Shown: piece after piece, positions 24,812-36,216 of the stretch
Layout of the letters: every line of letters begins with the position of its first letter
Numbering within the stretch: the stretch's first letter is position 1
NCBI RefSeq assembly: GCF_025766255.1
Contig: NW_026516698.1
Span: 301,142 to 365,141, forward strand
From: Zychaea mexicana
Taxonomy: Eukaryota > Mucoromycota > Mucoromycetes > Mucorales > Lichtheimiaceae
Length of the DNA: 64,000 nt
Direction of reading: 5' to 3'
Notes under the pieces: generated by a model
Database searches by the model: none
Seen by the model: only the letters and a program-made list of their open reading frames with translations
Told to the model about the DNA's origin: nothing
Program-made: the position numbers and the translations under genes

Positions 24812-26006
24812 TGATTAGGATTGTGTAGGTAAAATGTGTCTCTCGCCTAGTTATTAGGAGCTTTGGGTATCAAAACGAAGAAGAGCGTTAAAATAAAAAT
24901 GGAGCGAGGTAAACTCGGTATATGAAATTGCTGGCGTATTTGGCAGCTGACGTGAAACTCTGATACGCATATCGCTCTTCCCGAATTATGCCGCCAAGCA
25001 ACTTGCTATGCAGATTTACCGTACACGGTAATGCTTAGCTCCTTGGCAGCAGATAGCATTCCTTAGTAGCGAACGCATATTGCAAAATACTACATAGTCT
25101 AGTAGTGTGTACATCTTTAGTCGATTCAGTCTACCTACCAAATGCTCAATCACAGTTGCACAATACATTAATATAGCCCACTGTAACAGATGCCTTGTTG
25201 ATCATTTTGGCAACTTACATATACAGCTGTTTGCTCTTGGAAACAAAGACACAGACTGTATGGCAGCTTGGGAAAAACGTAACTCGAAAGTGTGGCTCTG
25301 CGGCTCTCTGAACGAACAATAGATCATCTGTTTTCTATGCAGCAGTAAACATGTGAAGCAGCTCTCTTTCAACTCGTTCCACAAAGGGCACCTTGCTTAT
25401 GCAATACGTAAATACGTGACAGCAATACAGTAGCATGCTGGTGCGTGTTGACGCTGTGCACCAAGATTACGAGCCGCATTGGTGATAATATTATTTTTAT
25501 AGTCGAGCGATGCGATGGTGTTGCTTGTAAGAGCAATGTCACAGCGAGTACCAACTAGAGTTTAAATCGTCTGTTGCAAATGCCTTATACCATGATTCTA
25601 ATTAAACATCGAGTAAGCATGTGGACGTGGTAGCATACCGCTATTGATTATCTAAGTTGATGTAACACGCTTTGTGCACCTGAAGCATATATTGAAGGAA
25701 TTCTTAATGATGCCGATATCGAACGCATGCGTCCATTTGTTGAGAACAGTATTGCACTTAGATCACGGCCCATGAATGACGCATGCACAGAAATAAAAGC
25801 TACTCAAAAAGAGCATGGCGTGCTACTATAGCATATATATTCAGGTGGCGTGCTATACACCCCATGCAAGCACACTCATAGCAGCCCAGCAAATCAATAA
25901 TCAATTTTGCCTGAATTAAGATGTATTGCATCAGTATGAAAGAGAAAGGAGAGCTCGTCTGTTTCCATATGTCTCTCCTTGCATATATACTCGTAAATGC
26001 ATCAGA

Positions 26007-26056
26007 GGCTCTAGTCATCCACACTTCAAGGCTCTAGTCATCCACACTTCAAGGCT
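26007..26056. repeat. 23-bp perfect tandem duplication
   Basis: The unit GGCTCTAGTCATCCACACTT plus CAA occurs at 26007-26029 and again, identically, at 26030-26052, with a further GGCT beginning a third unit. Confidence 0.95.
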
Positions 26057-26161
26057 ATCTAGAGCATTGAAATCCGCATGTGTAACCCGTAGCGACATAC
26101 TGGGAGAAGTGAGCCAAGGATCCAAACGCGGTGTTTTAATAATTAAGGCATGAATTGACCA

Positions 26162-26184
26162 GAAGGGTGTAGAACCGCATGGAA
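26162..26184 (+). promoter_or_regulatory. Candidate step-type heat-shock element
   Basis: Three GAA trinucleotides start at 26162, 26172 and 26182, exactly 10 bases apart. This is the nGAAn-gap-nGAAn-gap-nGAAn spacing of step-type Hsf1 sites. The element ends 11 bases before a TATA box upstream of a class B DnaJ gene, a family that is heat-inducible in fungi. Confidence 0.5.
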
Positions 26185-26195
26185 AGGGTCTCGCA

Positions 26196-26202
26196 TATAT
26201 AA
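26196..26202 (+). promoter_or_regulatory. TATA box of the Sis1-type DnaJ gene
   Basis: TATATAA lies about 150 bases upstream of the ATG at 26348, directly after the heat-shock-like element and before a long pyrimidine tract where transcription could start. Confidence 0.55.
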
Positions 26203-26347
26203 CACCCGTTGCATAATCCCCCTGCTAAACTCTCTTTTTCCTTTTTCCTTTTTTTTTTATCCTCGCACTACCTTGATATCCCCCCCCCTCCCCAAATAAG
26301 CAACACTATCAGCAAAACATTAAAACGAACATAGCACATATACAACA

Positions 26348-27023
26348 ATGGGCAAAGACTACTATGCAATACTCGGCGTGTCCAAAGACGCTGAAGAGGA
26401 CGCTATCAAGAAAGCATATCGCAAACAAGGTAACAACATTATACATTGCTCTTTTTCCCTCTTTCCTCTGTTGCAATTGCTGAAACAACAAAAGCTTAAC
26501 TAACCACTCTCTTTTGTTTCCAGCATTAAAGTGGCATCCGGATCGGAACAAAGACAAGCCTGAAGAAGCCAAGAAGAAGTTTCAGGAAGTGGGAGAAGCG
26601 TTTGAAGTCTTGAGCGATAAGAACAAGCGAACAATATACGATCAGTATGGCGAAGAAGGTCTCAAAGGCGGCGGACCACCACCACCAGGCGCCGGCGGTG
26701 CTGGTGGATTTCCTGGCGGTTTTGGTGGAGGTTTCCCAGGTGGCGGTGGAGGCGGCGGCGGTGGACGCACCTACACTTTCAACATGGGTGGAGGTGGTCC
26801 GGGTGGAGGATTCAAACCATTCCATCCTTCCGATGCAGATGACATTTTCAAACATTTCTTTGCGTCCATGGGCGGTGGCGGCATGCCTGGCATGGGCGGT
26901 ATGGGAGGAATGGGCGGTCGCGGTGGTGGAATGTATGGCGACGGTGACGACGATATGATGGGTGGTGGTGGTATGCCTGGCGGATTTTCATTTGGTGGCG
27001 GAATGCCTCGAGGACGACGCACA

Positions 27024-27054
<31 letters not shown>

Positions 27055-27602
27055 GACAACAACCACCAGCCATCAAACGACCACTGCCGATATCCTTGGA
27101 AGATCTGTACAAGGGCACGACCAAGCGACTCAAAGTGACGCGCAAGATCCGCGATGGAGCCACAGGACGGTCAGTCAGCACGGACAAGATCTTGACGATC
27201 AACGTGAAGCCCGGATGGAAGGCCGGTACGAAGATTCGTTTCCCCGGTGAAGGAGACGAGTTGGACAATGGCATGACACAAGATATCGAGTTTGTCGTCG
27301 AAGAAAAGCCGCATCCGACATTCAAGCGTGAGGGTGATAATCTGCGAGTAACAGTCCAGCTCTCGCTTGCCGAGGCGTTGACGGGCTTTTCAAAGACAAT
27401 CACCACGCTGGACGGACGTAGGTTGGGTGTGAATAACTCGAGTGCGGTGGTGCAGCCGGGCCAAGAATCAAGAGTGTCCAACGAAGGCATGCCGAACTCA
27501 AAGACGGGACGGAAAGGTGATTTAATTATCAAGTACGATGTAAAGTTCCCTACAAGCCTGAGCAGTGCACAGAAGGATGCCATCAAAAGTGCGTTCCAGT
27601 AA
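26348..27602 (+). CDS. Class B Hsp40/DnaJ co-chaperone (Sis1/DNAJB1 type)
   Basis: Two exons, 26348-26429 and 26524-27602, encode 386 residues. The J domain starts at residue 2 ([16 protein letters not shown]) with HPD at 32-34 just after the intron. A very long Gly-rich G/F and G/M region follows (about 70-165), then a Gln run (encoded near 27026-27060). The double beta-barrel C-terminal domain comes next ([19 protein letters not shown], ending with the dimerisation segment [20 protein letters not shown]). There is no CxxCxGxG zinc domain, so it is class B. It delivers clients to cytosolic Hsp70; in yeast Sis1 is essential for translation and for protein disaggregation. The Gln run between the G-rich linker and the client-binding domain is a lineage feature. 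Confidence 0.95.
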
Positions 27603-27743
27603 TCTCCAATTCCGTGTATCACCTGTTTTCTTTCTCTTTCTTTCTCCACAATTGTATATTTTGCCCTTTCCCTTTTACATTGCATCATCACCCTTCCCTC
27701 CACGCAATACTGCCACAACGTACATAGAAACACAAAGCCAAAT

Positions 27744-29259
27744 ATGTTCAAAGCTGCCGCATGCTATAGTAAACTTCTACACCTATTACAAGACCATACT
27801 TGCTATCAAGGTTCATTGTCTTTAATCGTGTTTTTTGTTTTGCTCTTTGATCACTGTTATGCTTATAATATGAATATTTACAGATTGGACACCATCGGTC
27901 GTGTCACTGTTTATAAAGATCCTTTCAGATCTACCCAACAATGTCTTTACTCGACACAATTTCAAAGCTAGCCAACAACGATCCAAAGCACTCGTTGATC
28001 TCGCACAAGAATCTATTCTACTTTACCCGTATAAGAGTGTGCCGGCTCAGTGGCGCCAGTTACTTATGGATGCTAGTATCTTACAAGCTATCACTATGCT
28101 TGGCCTGTTTCAGCACAGCAGCACATTATTGGAACTACAGCTAAGAGACGGCGATCAGGACATTAAACAGCGGATAGCACGCGAAACGATCAATGTGCTC
28201 GATACGGCCATGATTATCAGCGGTGCACCAGGACCACAACGACGCGAAACTGTTCTTGCTAGCATTGACACACTGCAAGCATATCTGTCGTCGTTACCTT
28301 CATCATCATCATCATCACACAGACTAAGAGATGGCTTTATCCACCTGCCAGCACCACACACGGTTCACACGACGCATCCCGTCAATCGACTTGACAAAGT
28401 GCCCAGTTTTTTGGCGTTTGTTCAACTCTTACAAAACGGCCAACCATTCATTATCCCGCAAGGCGCGATCGAACATTGGCCTGCACGAGATAAATGGCCA
28501 TCATTGTCTTATTTTGTGTCTGTCGCAGGCGACCGTGTTGTACCTGTTGAACTAGGTAGCAAATACACGGACAGTGCATGGCAACAAAAAATGATGCGGG
28601 TTGAGGATTTTCTTCGCGAGCATGTTGTTTTGCAAGAAGAAGGCGGCGACGACGGCAGCGGTCAAACGGCATATCTTGCACAGCATGATTTGTTTTACCA
28701 GATACCAAAACTGGCAGACGACATCAGCGTGCCGGACTACTGCTATTGTGAGCCAGAACTCAATGAAAACTACAAAGAGGCGCCGGTGGATGTGATCCAA
28801 AATGCTTGGTTTGGACCACAAGGTACAGTCTCACCGCTGCATCATGATCCGTACCACAATGTGCTGGCACAGGTTGTTGGATCCAAATATATCCGGCTGT
28901 ATGCACCATCGGAAACACATTGCTTATATCCATATGAGGGTATCATGTCGAACACAAGCCAGGTAATGATGTGAGAAAGGCCCTTACACGCTGTGGTATA
29001 GAGATTAATGAAACATCATCATCTTCAGGTCGATGTGGAACATCCCGATTTCGATTCTTTTCCACTTTTGAAAGAAGCACAGTTTGTTGACTGCACTTTG
29101 CAAGCTGGTGAACTGTTATACATGCCTGTAAGTTTCCTTAGAAAACAGTGCTACGAGAAAGAAGGTCGTTTATTAAATACAAAAAAATGTGCATAGCCAA
29201 AATGGTGGCACTACGTCCGATCCCTTGAAACAAGCTTCAGTGTTAGCTTTTGGTTTTGA
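27744..29259 (+). CDS. JmjC-domain oxygenase of the KDM8/JMJD5 type
   Basis: Exons 27744-27810, 27884-28962, 29029-29127 and 29197-29259 give 435 residues. The main frame from 27884 has no ATG of its own and an in-frame stop at 27871. I therefore join it to a short first exon ending CAAG with a weak donor GTTCAT; frame fits, but this exon is the least certain part. The N-terminal helical domain (YKSVPAQWRQLLMDAS) and JmjC domain follow KDM8 closely: HWPARDKWPSLSYF, AWFGPQGTVSPLHHDPYHN with the Fe-binding His and Asp at about 342 and 344, DVEHPDFDSFP, and the distal His in KWWHYVRSLETSFSVSFWF at the C terminus. KDM8 is a 2-oxoglutarate/Fe(II) oxygenase reported to hydroxylate arginine in ribosomal or RCC1-type proteins. 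Substrate here is unknown. Confidence 0.85.
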
Positions 29260-29261
29260 AA

Positions 29262-31590
29262 CTAACGGGAAGAAGAAGGATCTTCTGGCCTACAGCTGAA
29301 ATCGAGCCACCACAAGCTACCATCGCGTCCACCGTAAATGATACCCATGCTGCCCATGGCTAGTCGGCCTCTTATAAAATCATAACCGTCCGAAAGGTCG
29401 TCCTCGTCTCGGAACTGGGCTGCGTCCTCTTCGATCCATTGTCGTTTCCCGTTTTTGAACGTCACATGAGCCGCTGTTGTGCCGTTCAATGCAAATAAAG
29501 CAATATCTCCATGCCGATTGGCGATAGCAACGCGGTCGTTATGCACAGCTATGTTGACGACTTGCCGAGTTGTCCAGCCCAGAGGAGATGTCCTGATGGA
29601 GCTGATCAGTCGTAGCCTGCTACGGAAATTGGGCTCGCCCAGTGTGTTGTTGGTATCATTATCCCCATTGTTGCTGTTGTTGTGTCTTTCCTTTTCTTGG
29701 ACTTGTTTAATGTAATGGGCCGTTCGGGCTTGGCATGCGTATCCATATTCGTTGTAAGAAGAGTATCGCCGTAATGACCGTGCTGCTTTGCGTCCAGCTG
29801 TATCGATATATGTGCGCTGGCGTTTTGGTCGGCTAAGTAGGGAGGAAATGGAACTGGTCAATGTTTTTGGTGGCTGTGGCGGTAACTGCTGATGTGGATG
29901 CTGCTCGTTGGTGGGAGAGCTTGAAGGTGAATCGCCGCTGTCGCTGCTACCATTACTGTTGGGATCCACAGCCGTGGACGATGGCACGGGATCCCATTTG
30001 AAATGATGGATTCGTCGAGCAGCGAACGGAGCTAGTACAATGCTTAACGAGCCATCGTATTCCAGACATGGCATGTTGCATGCGGGTAAGGTGAACGTGG
30101 CTGTCTGTTTGGATGGATCGAATATATCAAACACGTGCACAAGTCCATCCACGCTGATCATCATAATGTTGTCCTTAACAATATAGACGCTGTGTGGCTG
30201 GTTGTCAAAAGCCTATCATTAACATTCATTTTGCTTGTAATCAATAAGCAGAAAATGTATATTCCTTATCTTGCTGTATTAAACTTAGAAAAGGAGAACC
30301 TTCTTTTCTTCCATTACCCTGTTAGATAAGCGAACCCCTTTCCGCCAATTCCAGATAAACACGGCAGATGGCTTTCTCCCAGAAACAGCAAAGTAGTCTT
30401 GCGACAAGGCTATTGAATCGGGCACAAACCATGGATGATTTCCTCCCTTGAGTACCTGAATGGGATCGTTGCTTTGTTCGTTGATATCATAAAACACACA
30501 TTTTCTGAAAGGAAAGAAAGTTCGTTTAAAAATTAGCGACATGCACGTCGTACAGAAAAAAAATCTGCCTGTCTGTGTACGTGTGATCGACAACAACAGT
30601 AGCCAGAAAAACTTACGATCCACGCATAGCAACAGCAAGAATGTTGATTTCTGGAAGGATATCAACACATTCGACCGCATTATGGACTGGATCACCAAAG
30701 TTCCAAGTGGACACCAATCGAAACCCGAGGGCGACAGTGTACTGGTACAGACTAACGGTGTTATTCTACTTTTTATAGTTTAGCACTTATCTTCATCGTC
30801 ATGGATTGCATAAGCCCGGGAAAAAAGAAGATAGGGATTTCATTAAAAGGTGAGATTTACCTCCGCCAGCGTTATCAGCAAGTGTTTCTTGAGCTTGACA
30901 GACAAAACCCGACTCTTTTTATGGTCACTAATAAGCTGTTTTCGTTGCACGCTCCCCATGCGCCAATTGGCATATGTTTGTGCTCGACAATACTTGGTAT
31001 GCCACGGCAAGTCCTTGTCGCCGCTGTCTTTTTTGCTGCTGCTGCTGCTGCTGCCGCTGCTATTATCCCTGTGCTCATGATGTTGTTGTTGTGAATGCTT
31101 ATGGAAGTATAGGTCTGGATAGCGTTTGTACAGATTGAAGTAACGGGACCTCCAAATCGACGTATCCAAAGCAATTCGCCGCCAGACTCGACAGGTCTAA
31201 ATATGATTTATTCATGCTATTTTCTCCCCTTCTTTTCTCTTCCTAGTCATATTTGCCGAAATAAAGAACCTACCACTTGCACTCGCACTAAATCAGAAAA
31301 AGAGAGCATGCCGAAAATATACAGCGCGATTTCCCTGGGTAAACAAGTGATAATGTCGTTTTGGTCATGATCTTTTCCAGTCTGCTGTTGTGATTCTTCC
31401 GGTGTAGGAGGCGTGCTGCTATCTGTTGGACTTTATATACATATAGGAAGCAGCATGTCTTAGACTTTCGTTTCTCTCCCCCCCCCCTTGAGTATAGTAT
31501 TATAAAATACCTTTTGTCTGATGCACCTCCTAGCAGCGAAAGTTTGCGTAGTGGCTTCACGAGCTCTTGCACTGACTTGCGTCGAGTCAT
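29262..31590 (-). CDS. F-box protein with WD40-like beta-propeller
   Basis: Six exons, 31590-31511, 31430-31274, 31196-30861, 30741-30617, 30504-30318 and 30212-29262, total 1836 bases (611 residues). Residues about 56-95 form an F-box (ITCLPREIALYIFGMLSFSDLVRVQ, then CRVWRRIALDTSIWRSRYF), which binds Skp1 in SCF ubiquitin ligases. A Ser/His-rich insert follows. The remainder has WD-repeat-like strands (VECVDILPEINILAVAMRGSK, DYFAVSGRKPSAVFIWNWRKG, DNIMMISVDGLVHVFDI, HNDRVAIANRHGDIALFAL, GSMGIIYGGRDGSLWWLDF). It is probably a substrate receptor; target unknown. Its stop codon (29262-29264) lies two bases from the stop of the convergent JmjC gene. The start of exon 4 rests on frame only. Confidence 0.8.
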
Positions 31591-31795
31591 GTTTTATTGT
31601 TGTAGGTTTTGTAGCGTGTGAAATAGGGTAAAAAGCGGAAAAGGAGAAAAAGAGAAAAGAGAAAAGAAGAAACGGATTTGTGTGCTTTAAATATGCCTAG
31701 CATATAATTCATTAGCGTGAGTGTGAGTGAATATGGGCTTTTTCCTCGGAATAGAGAATATATACGGGCAGGGAGATAATAGAGATAGAGATAGA

Positions 31796-31818
31796 TAGAG
31801 AGAGAGAGAGAGAGAGAG
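31796..31818. repeat. (AG)n microsatellite
   Basis: An AG run with flanking AGAT units in the gap between the divergent ends of the F-box gene (start 31590) and the methyltransferase gene (stop 31955). Confidence 0.9.
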
Positions 31819-31954
31819 GGAGAGAATGAGAGAAAGAGGGAAAGGACGAAAATAGCAGCACTGTTATTTTGTATAGGAAGCAGAACATGTGATGTTCATT
31901 ACGGTTATCAACCCGTTGATGCTCTTATTGAATTTAGATCACGAAAGCTTCATT

Positions 31955-32572
31955 TCATCCTTCCTTCGAGTAGACGTAGATGTTTTCCGGCTCGTCGCCC
32001 TGGACCAGCTTGAGCTCGGGTATTTCATTCAGGTTGAATACCAGGGCAACAATTCTTGCCCCGCGTCGATAGTGATGCAACAAAAGATCGGCGAATTTCT
32101 CTGTATGGTCTGGCAACAGGAAGACCACAATCACACTCCACGCTACATCACGCACCAATTCGACCTGGGACAAGAAGTCGCCCTGCACAAACTCGATCCT
32201 GTCCATCATCCTCTCTTTTCCTGCCAGCACCTTTTGGGCCAACGAGCGGGATAATTCAACCAGTCCTGCGTCGACTTCGATCCCCAGCCCGCGTTTTGCT
32301 CCAAATGCTGCTACCGCTGCTGTCACGAGCCGACCGTCCCCTGATCCAATGTCCAAGACGCCATCGTCAGGAGTAACATTGGCCATGGTCAGTGCTTTAA
32401 TCACACGTCGTGCAGACGTGGGACAAAACGGACCCAAAAGACCTTTCTGCGTGTCGTCGTCTGTGTATGCTGGAAAGGGATCGGCTTCGGAAGCATCTTG
32501 TGCGGCATCGTCAACATCCTTGAATACCTTGAGGAACGCGTCTCTTCCTTGTTCGCTGCCAGGAAATGTCAT
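31955..32572 (-). CDS. Small class I SAM-dependent methyltransferase
   Basis: Intronless, 205 residues. Motif I is VLDIGSGDG (72-80), followed by an acidic ribose-binding residue in GLGIEVD, and RIEFVQGDF as the adenine-contact strand. The lead-in PTSARRVIKAL..ANVTPDDGV and the size resemble the FAM173/ATPSCKMT family of lysine methyltransferases, which act on mitochondrial ATP synthase subunit c or the adenine nucleotide carrier. However, there is no N-terminal membrane helix of the kind seen in those proteins. The substrate is therefore open. The N terminus is acidic (DDAAQDASEADPFPAYTDDD). Confidence 0.78.
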   Translation of the reverse strand: MTFPGSEQGRDAFLKVFKDVDDAAQDASEADPFPAYTDDDTQKGLLGPFCPTSARRVIKALTMANVTPDDGVLDIGSGDGRLVTAAVAAFGAKRGLGIEVDAGLVELSRSLAQKVLAGKERMMDRIEFVQGDFLSQVELVRDVAWSVIVVFLLPDHTEKFADLLLHHYRRGARIVALVFNLNEIPELKLVQGDEPENIYVYSKEG

Positions 32573-33858
32573 TGCGGGGGTAATGGTGATTACTGTATTT
32601 TCCCAAATTCGGGGAATCCTTATGGCAACAAAGTCGTCTCCTTATATGTCCACCCGTTGCTTGGGATTGGGAGAGAGGCAGAGAGACAGAAAAAAAAATG
32701 GAGGTCGAGAAAAATAAAACGAGTGGCTGGGCTCTATACTATGCAATGCATATCTCATAAAACGTTGTTGCATTACTATCCAAACGCCAGATACTCACTT
32801 TATCTTTTGGATTTGCATGTTGAAACGTTGCTGAAGCCAATGTGCACGGCCTTATTGCTGGTCCATTTTCAGTGCCCTGCTGCATACAAGGTTGATTCGC
32901 ATAGACGTCCATTTCTTCTCGTATATTTATCTGCTGGTCTTGATACATCCTGTTACTTCCGCTATTCTTGCTGCTCCGATAACCCTTCCTAAGAAGGTTC
33001 ATTGCGAGTTCGTTTAGTTTGCAACTTTTTGCTCAATGCTTCTCCGGACACTGTTGATTGTTCGCTGCTTTATTTGCATCGATCCAATGTGTTTGTTGCG
33101 TGTATGCTTGCAAAGGCGCTCGCGGCCGTCATTTTGTGTTATCCTGCTGCAGCAGCATACACCGTCTTCTTCTTTGACCTTTCCTTTCGACCAACCATTC
33201 GCCGTCGTATGTTGTGAATAGAGCAGTATTGCGCGCTATGTCGCCGCCCGTCGTTGCTGTCTTTAAGGGTGGCCAAGCAGTATGCGTGGTTTCCTTTTCA
33301 GCACCAAGTCTCCATTCTAATGCTTTCAATAACAATCGCCTACATTTCGTTTGGTCAATTTTATAAGCGACGGAATTCGTAACGCTGTAAAGTTCAGATC
33401 ACGGAGCCTTCGATTGGGCAATAGTTTGGGAGATGATAAAAGAAGAAAGAAAGGGCGTGTGAAAATAAGTTAAAAAAAATGACGGGTATATACATTCTCT
33501 TCTTTGCTTGGTTACACCTGTTATGAAAATAGACATTTAACTTTGAACAACTTTCTCCCGGATTCTTCCCTCTGCCTCGTCCCTGTTGTGTTTCATCGTA
33601 GAGGCATTTGTGGCATCTGATGACGGTTATTATTATACGCTACTCACAAGGTCGATGCTAAGTACTTACAACGAAAGAATAAAACTCATCGATTATGCTG
33701 GGTCCTTCCCTTTCCCTTTAAGCGATAGGTCCTCTGCTATCGTTTCATCCAGTATTTTACTACCACTGGAACGTTTCGATAATGTTTCTGTCGCCATCGA
33801 TTTTGATGTGGTGGCTCCTCCTCCCCTTCCTCTTCCTCTTGATCGGCCTTCTTGTCAT
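32573..33858. other. Intergenic region with two unassigned minus-strand open frames
   Basis: Minus-strand frames at 33335-33129 (has WPPLKTATTGGDIARNTALFT and YDGEWLVERKGQRRRR) and 33002-32792 (ends at a plausible donor after ANPKDK) have coding-like composition. I could not join them or assign them to a family. They may be parts of an unknown or decayed gene. Confidence 0.3.
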
Positions 33859-35342
33859 TTATCGCCTTGTAATTGTGGGCAGCAGCATCCTTCTTTTCTG
33901 CTTTTCTTCTCTCAATAGCATTTCTAGAAAAGTGTATACTTTTGGCTTGCCGTTTTCTCCCACTCGTCTTCCTTGCCAATGATGATCCGATAGTTGGCTT
34001 TATCTAGTGGAGCACATAGGCAGACGTATGAAATCCTTGGTACGGTATCTTTCAGGAAAATCGCCATATTTGAGCGTCTCGCGAGACACTTTTCAAACAC
34101 GCCACATGACCATGTAGCATTGGTAAAAGAAGCTCACTACCCGTCTAGCCTTGTCAACACGGCTTGCTTTTAACAGTTTCTTGTCCACAATTTCGTCCTT
34201 TTCGTCCTTGACATTTCTTGCTTCTTTCAAAAGCCTTGCCCACTTGTCTGCCCTCTTGCTGGTATGCAGCAACATCATCCCGATCGAGCCCCTAAAAACC
34301 ATCCATAAACTGCGAGGAGATGATCCATCATCGCAGGCTCGGAGAAATCGTTTACCATCTGTATGACCATCTTGGTGATAAATGCATAGGCCGTGATTTG
34401 ACTGTTTTGTTGCTGTGCCTTGAGCATTCGTTCGATATAGACAAGATCAACTGGTTCTGGAGTGCCAAAAAGCAGTGCATAAGAATCAATGAGTTGGCTC
34501 CAGTTGGCGACAACGAGTTGGCCCATATGCTTCTTCCAAAGCAGGTACGGTTCTTCGCACATGTCATTTATAAAGTCGTCTACCCTTGGTAAGCAGCTCT
34601 CTCGGCCGTCTTTTGACACAGGATAAGGTCATTGAGCAGGCAGCAAATAGCCGTCGATTCATTCTTGAATATGGCACGATATTCGGCGGCAACAACTGTT
34701 CTTTTGGAAAAACCGACGAAGACTGTAGTACCATTTCTTTCTCTGATTGTTCTCGGTAATGAACTCCTCGATGCCTTTTCTGGCTGTTGTGATATGTTGC
34801 ATGCTTTCCCTGATAATGGCGTGTACTCCGCAACCGTCCTCCGGTCGTTGTCTCTTCATTCTTTTGCTGGGTTCCGCAATGTGCTTTTGCGTGGTGGATC
34901 ACTTTTGCTCTGCCTCTCGTCTAAATTCTAGGCGGTAGTCGTGCTTTTGATTCCCTGCCGTTGTTTGGCATTGCTATTGCCATGGTGCTCGTCGTCTGGC
35001 ACTATTTCGCGTTTTTCGCTGTCGCTGCTCCTTGCCTTGATGCTATCATTGATAATACCACCATAATCTCCTACTGACTTTTTGCTTTGTGCCGCCGCGA
35101 AAACTTTATACGCACTGTGTTCACTGCTTGTTTTAGGCCGTTGCTTGGTCTGAGCATCCAGTGCTTAAGCTACCCTTGGGGCAGGCTTCAGCGCATAAAT
35201 GATGTTAAGAAAGTGTTCGCATTTAACGCTGAAAATCGTGGGCTTCAGGAGCAACTTGTCCCCAGTCTTCGGCCGTTTTCTGTAGCAACGAGATAGCAGC
35301 GGATGCAATAATTCCTGCGTTGTCGATAAGTAAATTTGTCAT
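33859..35342 (-). pseudogene. Degenerate tandem copy of the unknown gene at 36217-37870
   Basis: Aligned in pieces to its neighbour, this copy keeps the start (MTNLLIDNAGIIASAAISLLQK against MASFILENAGNIATTAIEFLEQ). It also keeps the middle (EEPYLLWKKHMGQLVVANW against EEPYLFWKKHMGQLVVANW) and the end (VDKARRVVSFFYQCYMVMWRV against VDKARRAVSFFYQRYMVMWRV). Several lesions break it: a frameshift giving a stop at 35223-35225 after AHDFQR; a frameshift near 34590; another near 34290; a nonsense TGA at 34093-34095 where the intact copy has Gly; and a base loss near 33966. The ATG (35342-35340) is still present. No complete product can be made. Confidence 0.88.
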
Positions 35343-36216
35343 CCTTTTTCCTTTTATATGAATTGTAACAAGTAATCACTAAAGAAACGTTTGATAAAGA
35401 TAATATTGTTGATAATGAAAATAAAACTCAAAGACTGAAGAATAAAGAAAGGGGAGGACTGGATCTAGAGAAGTTTACTACCAATACTGCATGTCGACGT
35501 TTTTGACATGCATGCAGATGTGGGCTCGGCTTGGCTCAGCTACTACATTATACATGCTAATGACAAACCGTAGCGACGACACTTACCATTATCCTTCTCC
35601 TTATTGATCGAGCCTAGTAAAAGCTTAAAATGATGCTATTTTATTCTGCACACCACGCAAATGCAGCTGCTAATCACAATATTAGTACCTAATCTCGAGA
35701 ACGTGTGTACGATACCAGAATCGGTATCATACAAGACATATCAGTATACTGTAACAGTAGCAGTACTTTCATGAATAGAATCACAAGTTTTAGTGTTTGT
35801 TGTATGTACTTACATACTCTGCCGTGCTGTGGGAGATATTCCTATCCATTCTATGTAGACATAAGGATGCGTAGGAAGAAAAGAGGTCGTTGTGCTAACA
35901 GCTATAGTACTGTATCATATATGCAACCGCGTATACCTTCTTCTCGCTTCTATATCAAACTCATGCATAGTCTCCAAGGAATAAATTACTGAAAGTTACT
36001 GTAAATCGAATCTAAGGATCACTATAGCAAGCTACCCGCTATAATGCTAGTCTTGCTGTAATAATGGTATACATCAGGACGCTTCAAATAACATGTTTAT
36101 ACGAGCAGAATTGTGACACTAAGAAGAAAATTTTATATTAAATTATCAAGAAGATGGGTATATAGCTTACAGCTAGGGAATTGCAACAGAATTTTTTTCC
36201 CTTGAACAAATAGGTA
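35343..36216. other. AT-rich spacer between the tandem copies
   Basis: About 870 bases without a recognisable gene. It would contain the former promoter of the pseudogene and the 3' flank of the intact copy. Confidence 0.5.

Larger units (their letters stand above)
24812..26347. other. Intergenic region upstream of the CC2D1-like and Sis1-type genes
   Basis: The two flanking genes diverge. No gene recognised across 1.5 kb. It contains a 23-bp tandem duplication (26007-26052) and the heat-shock-like element and TATA box listed separately. Just before the Sis1-type start it becomes pyrimidine-rich (26229-26295). Confidence 0.55.

Noticed and set aside
26771..27751. 326-residue open frame antisense to the Sis1-type gene
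   Set aside because: Composed of Pro and Cys runs complementary to Gly codons and the Gln run; not a gene.
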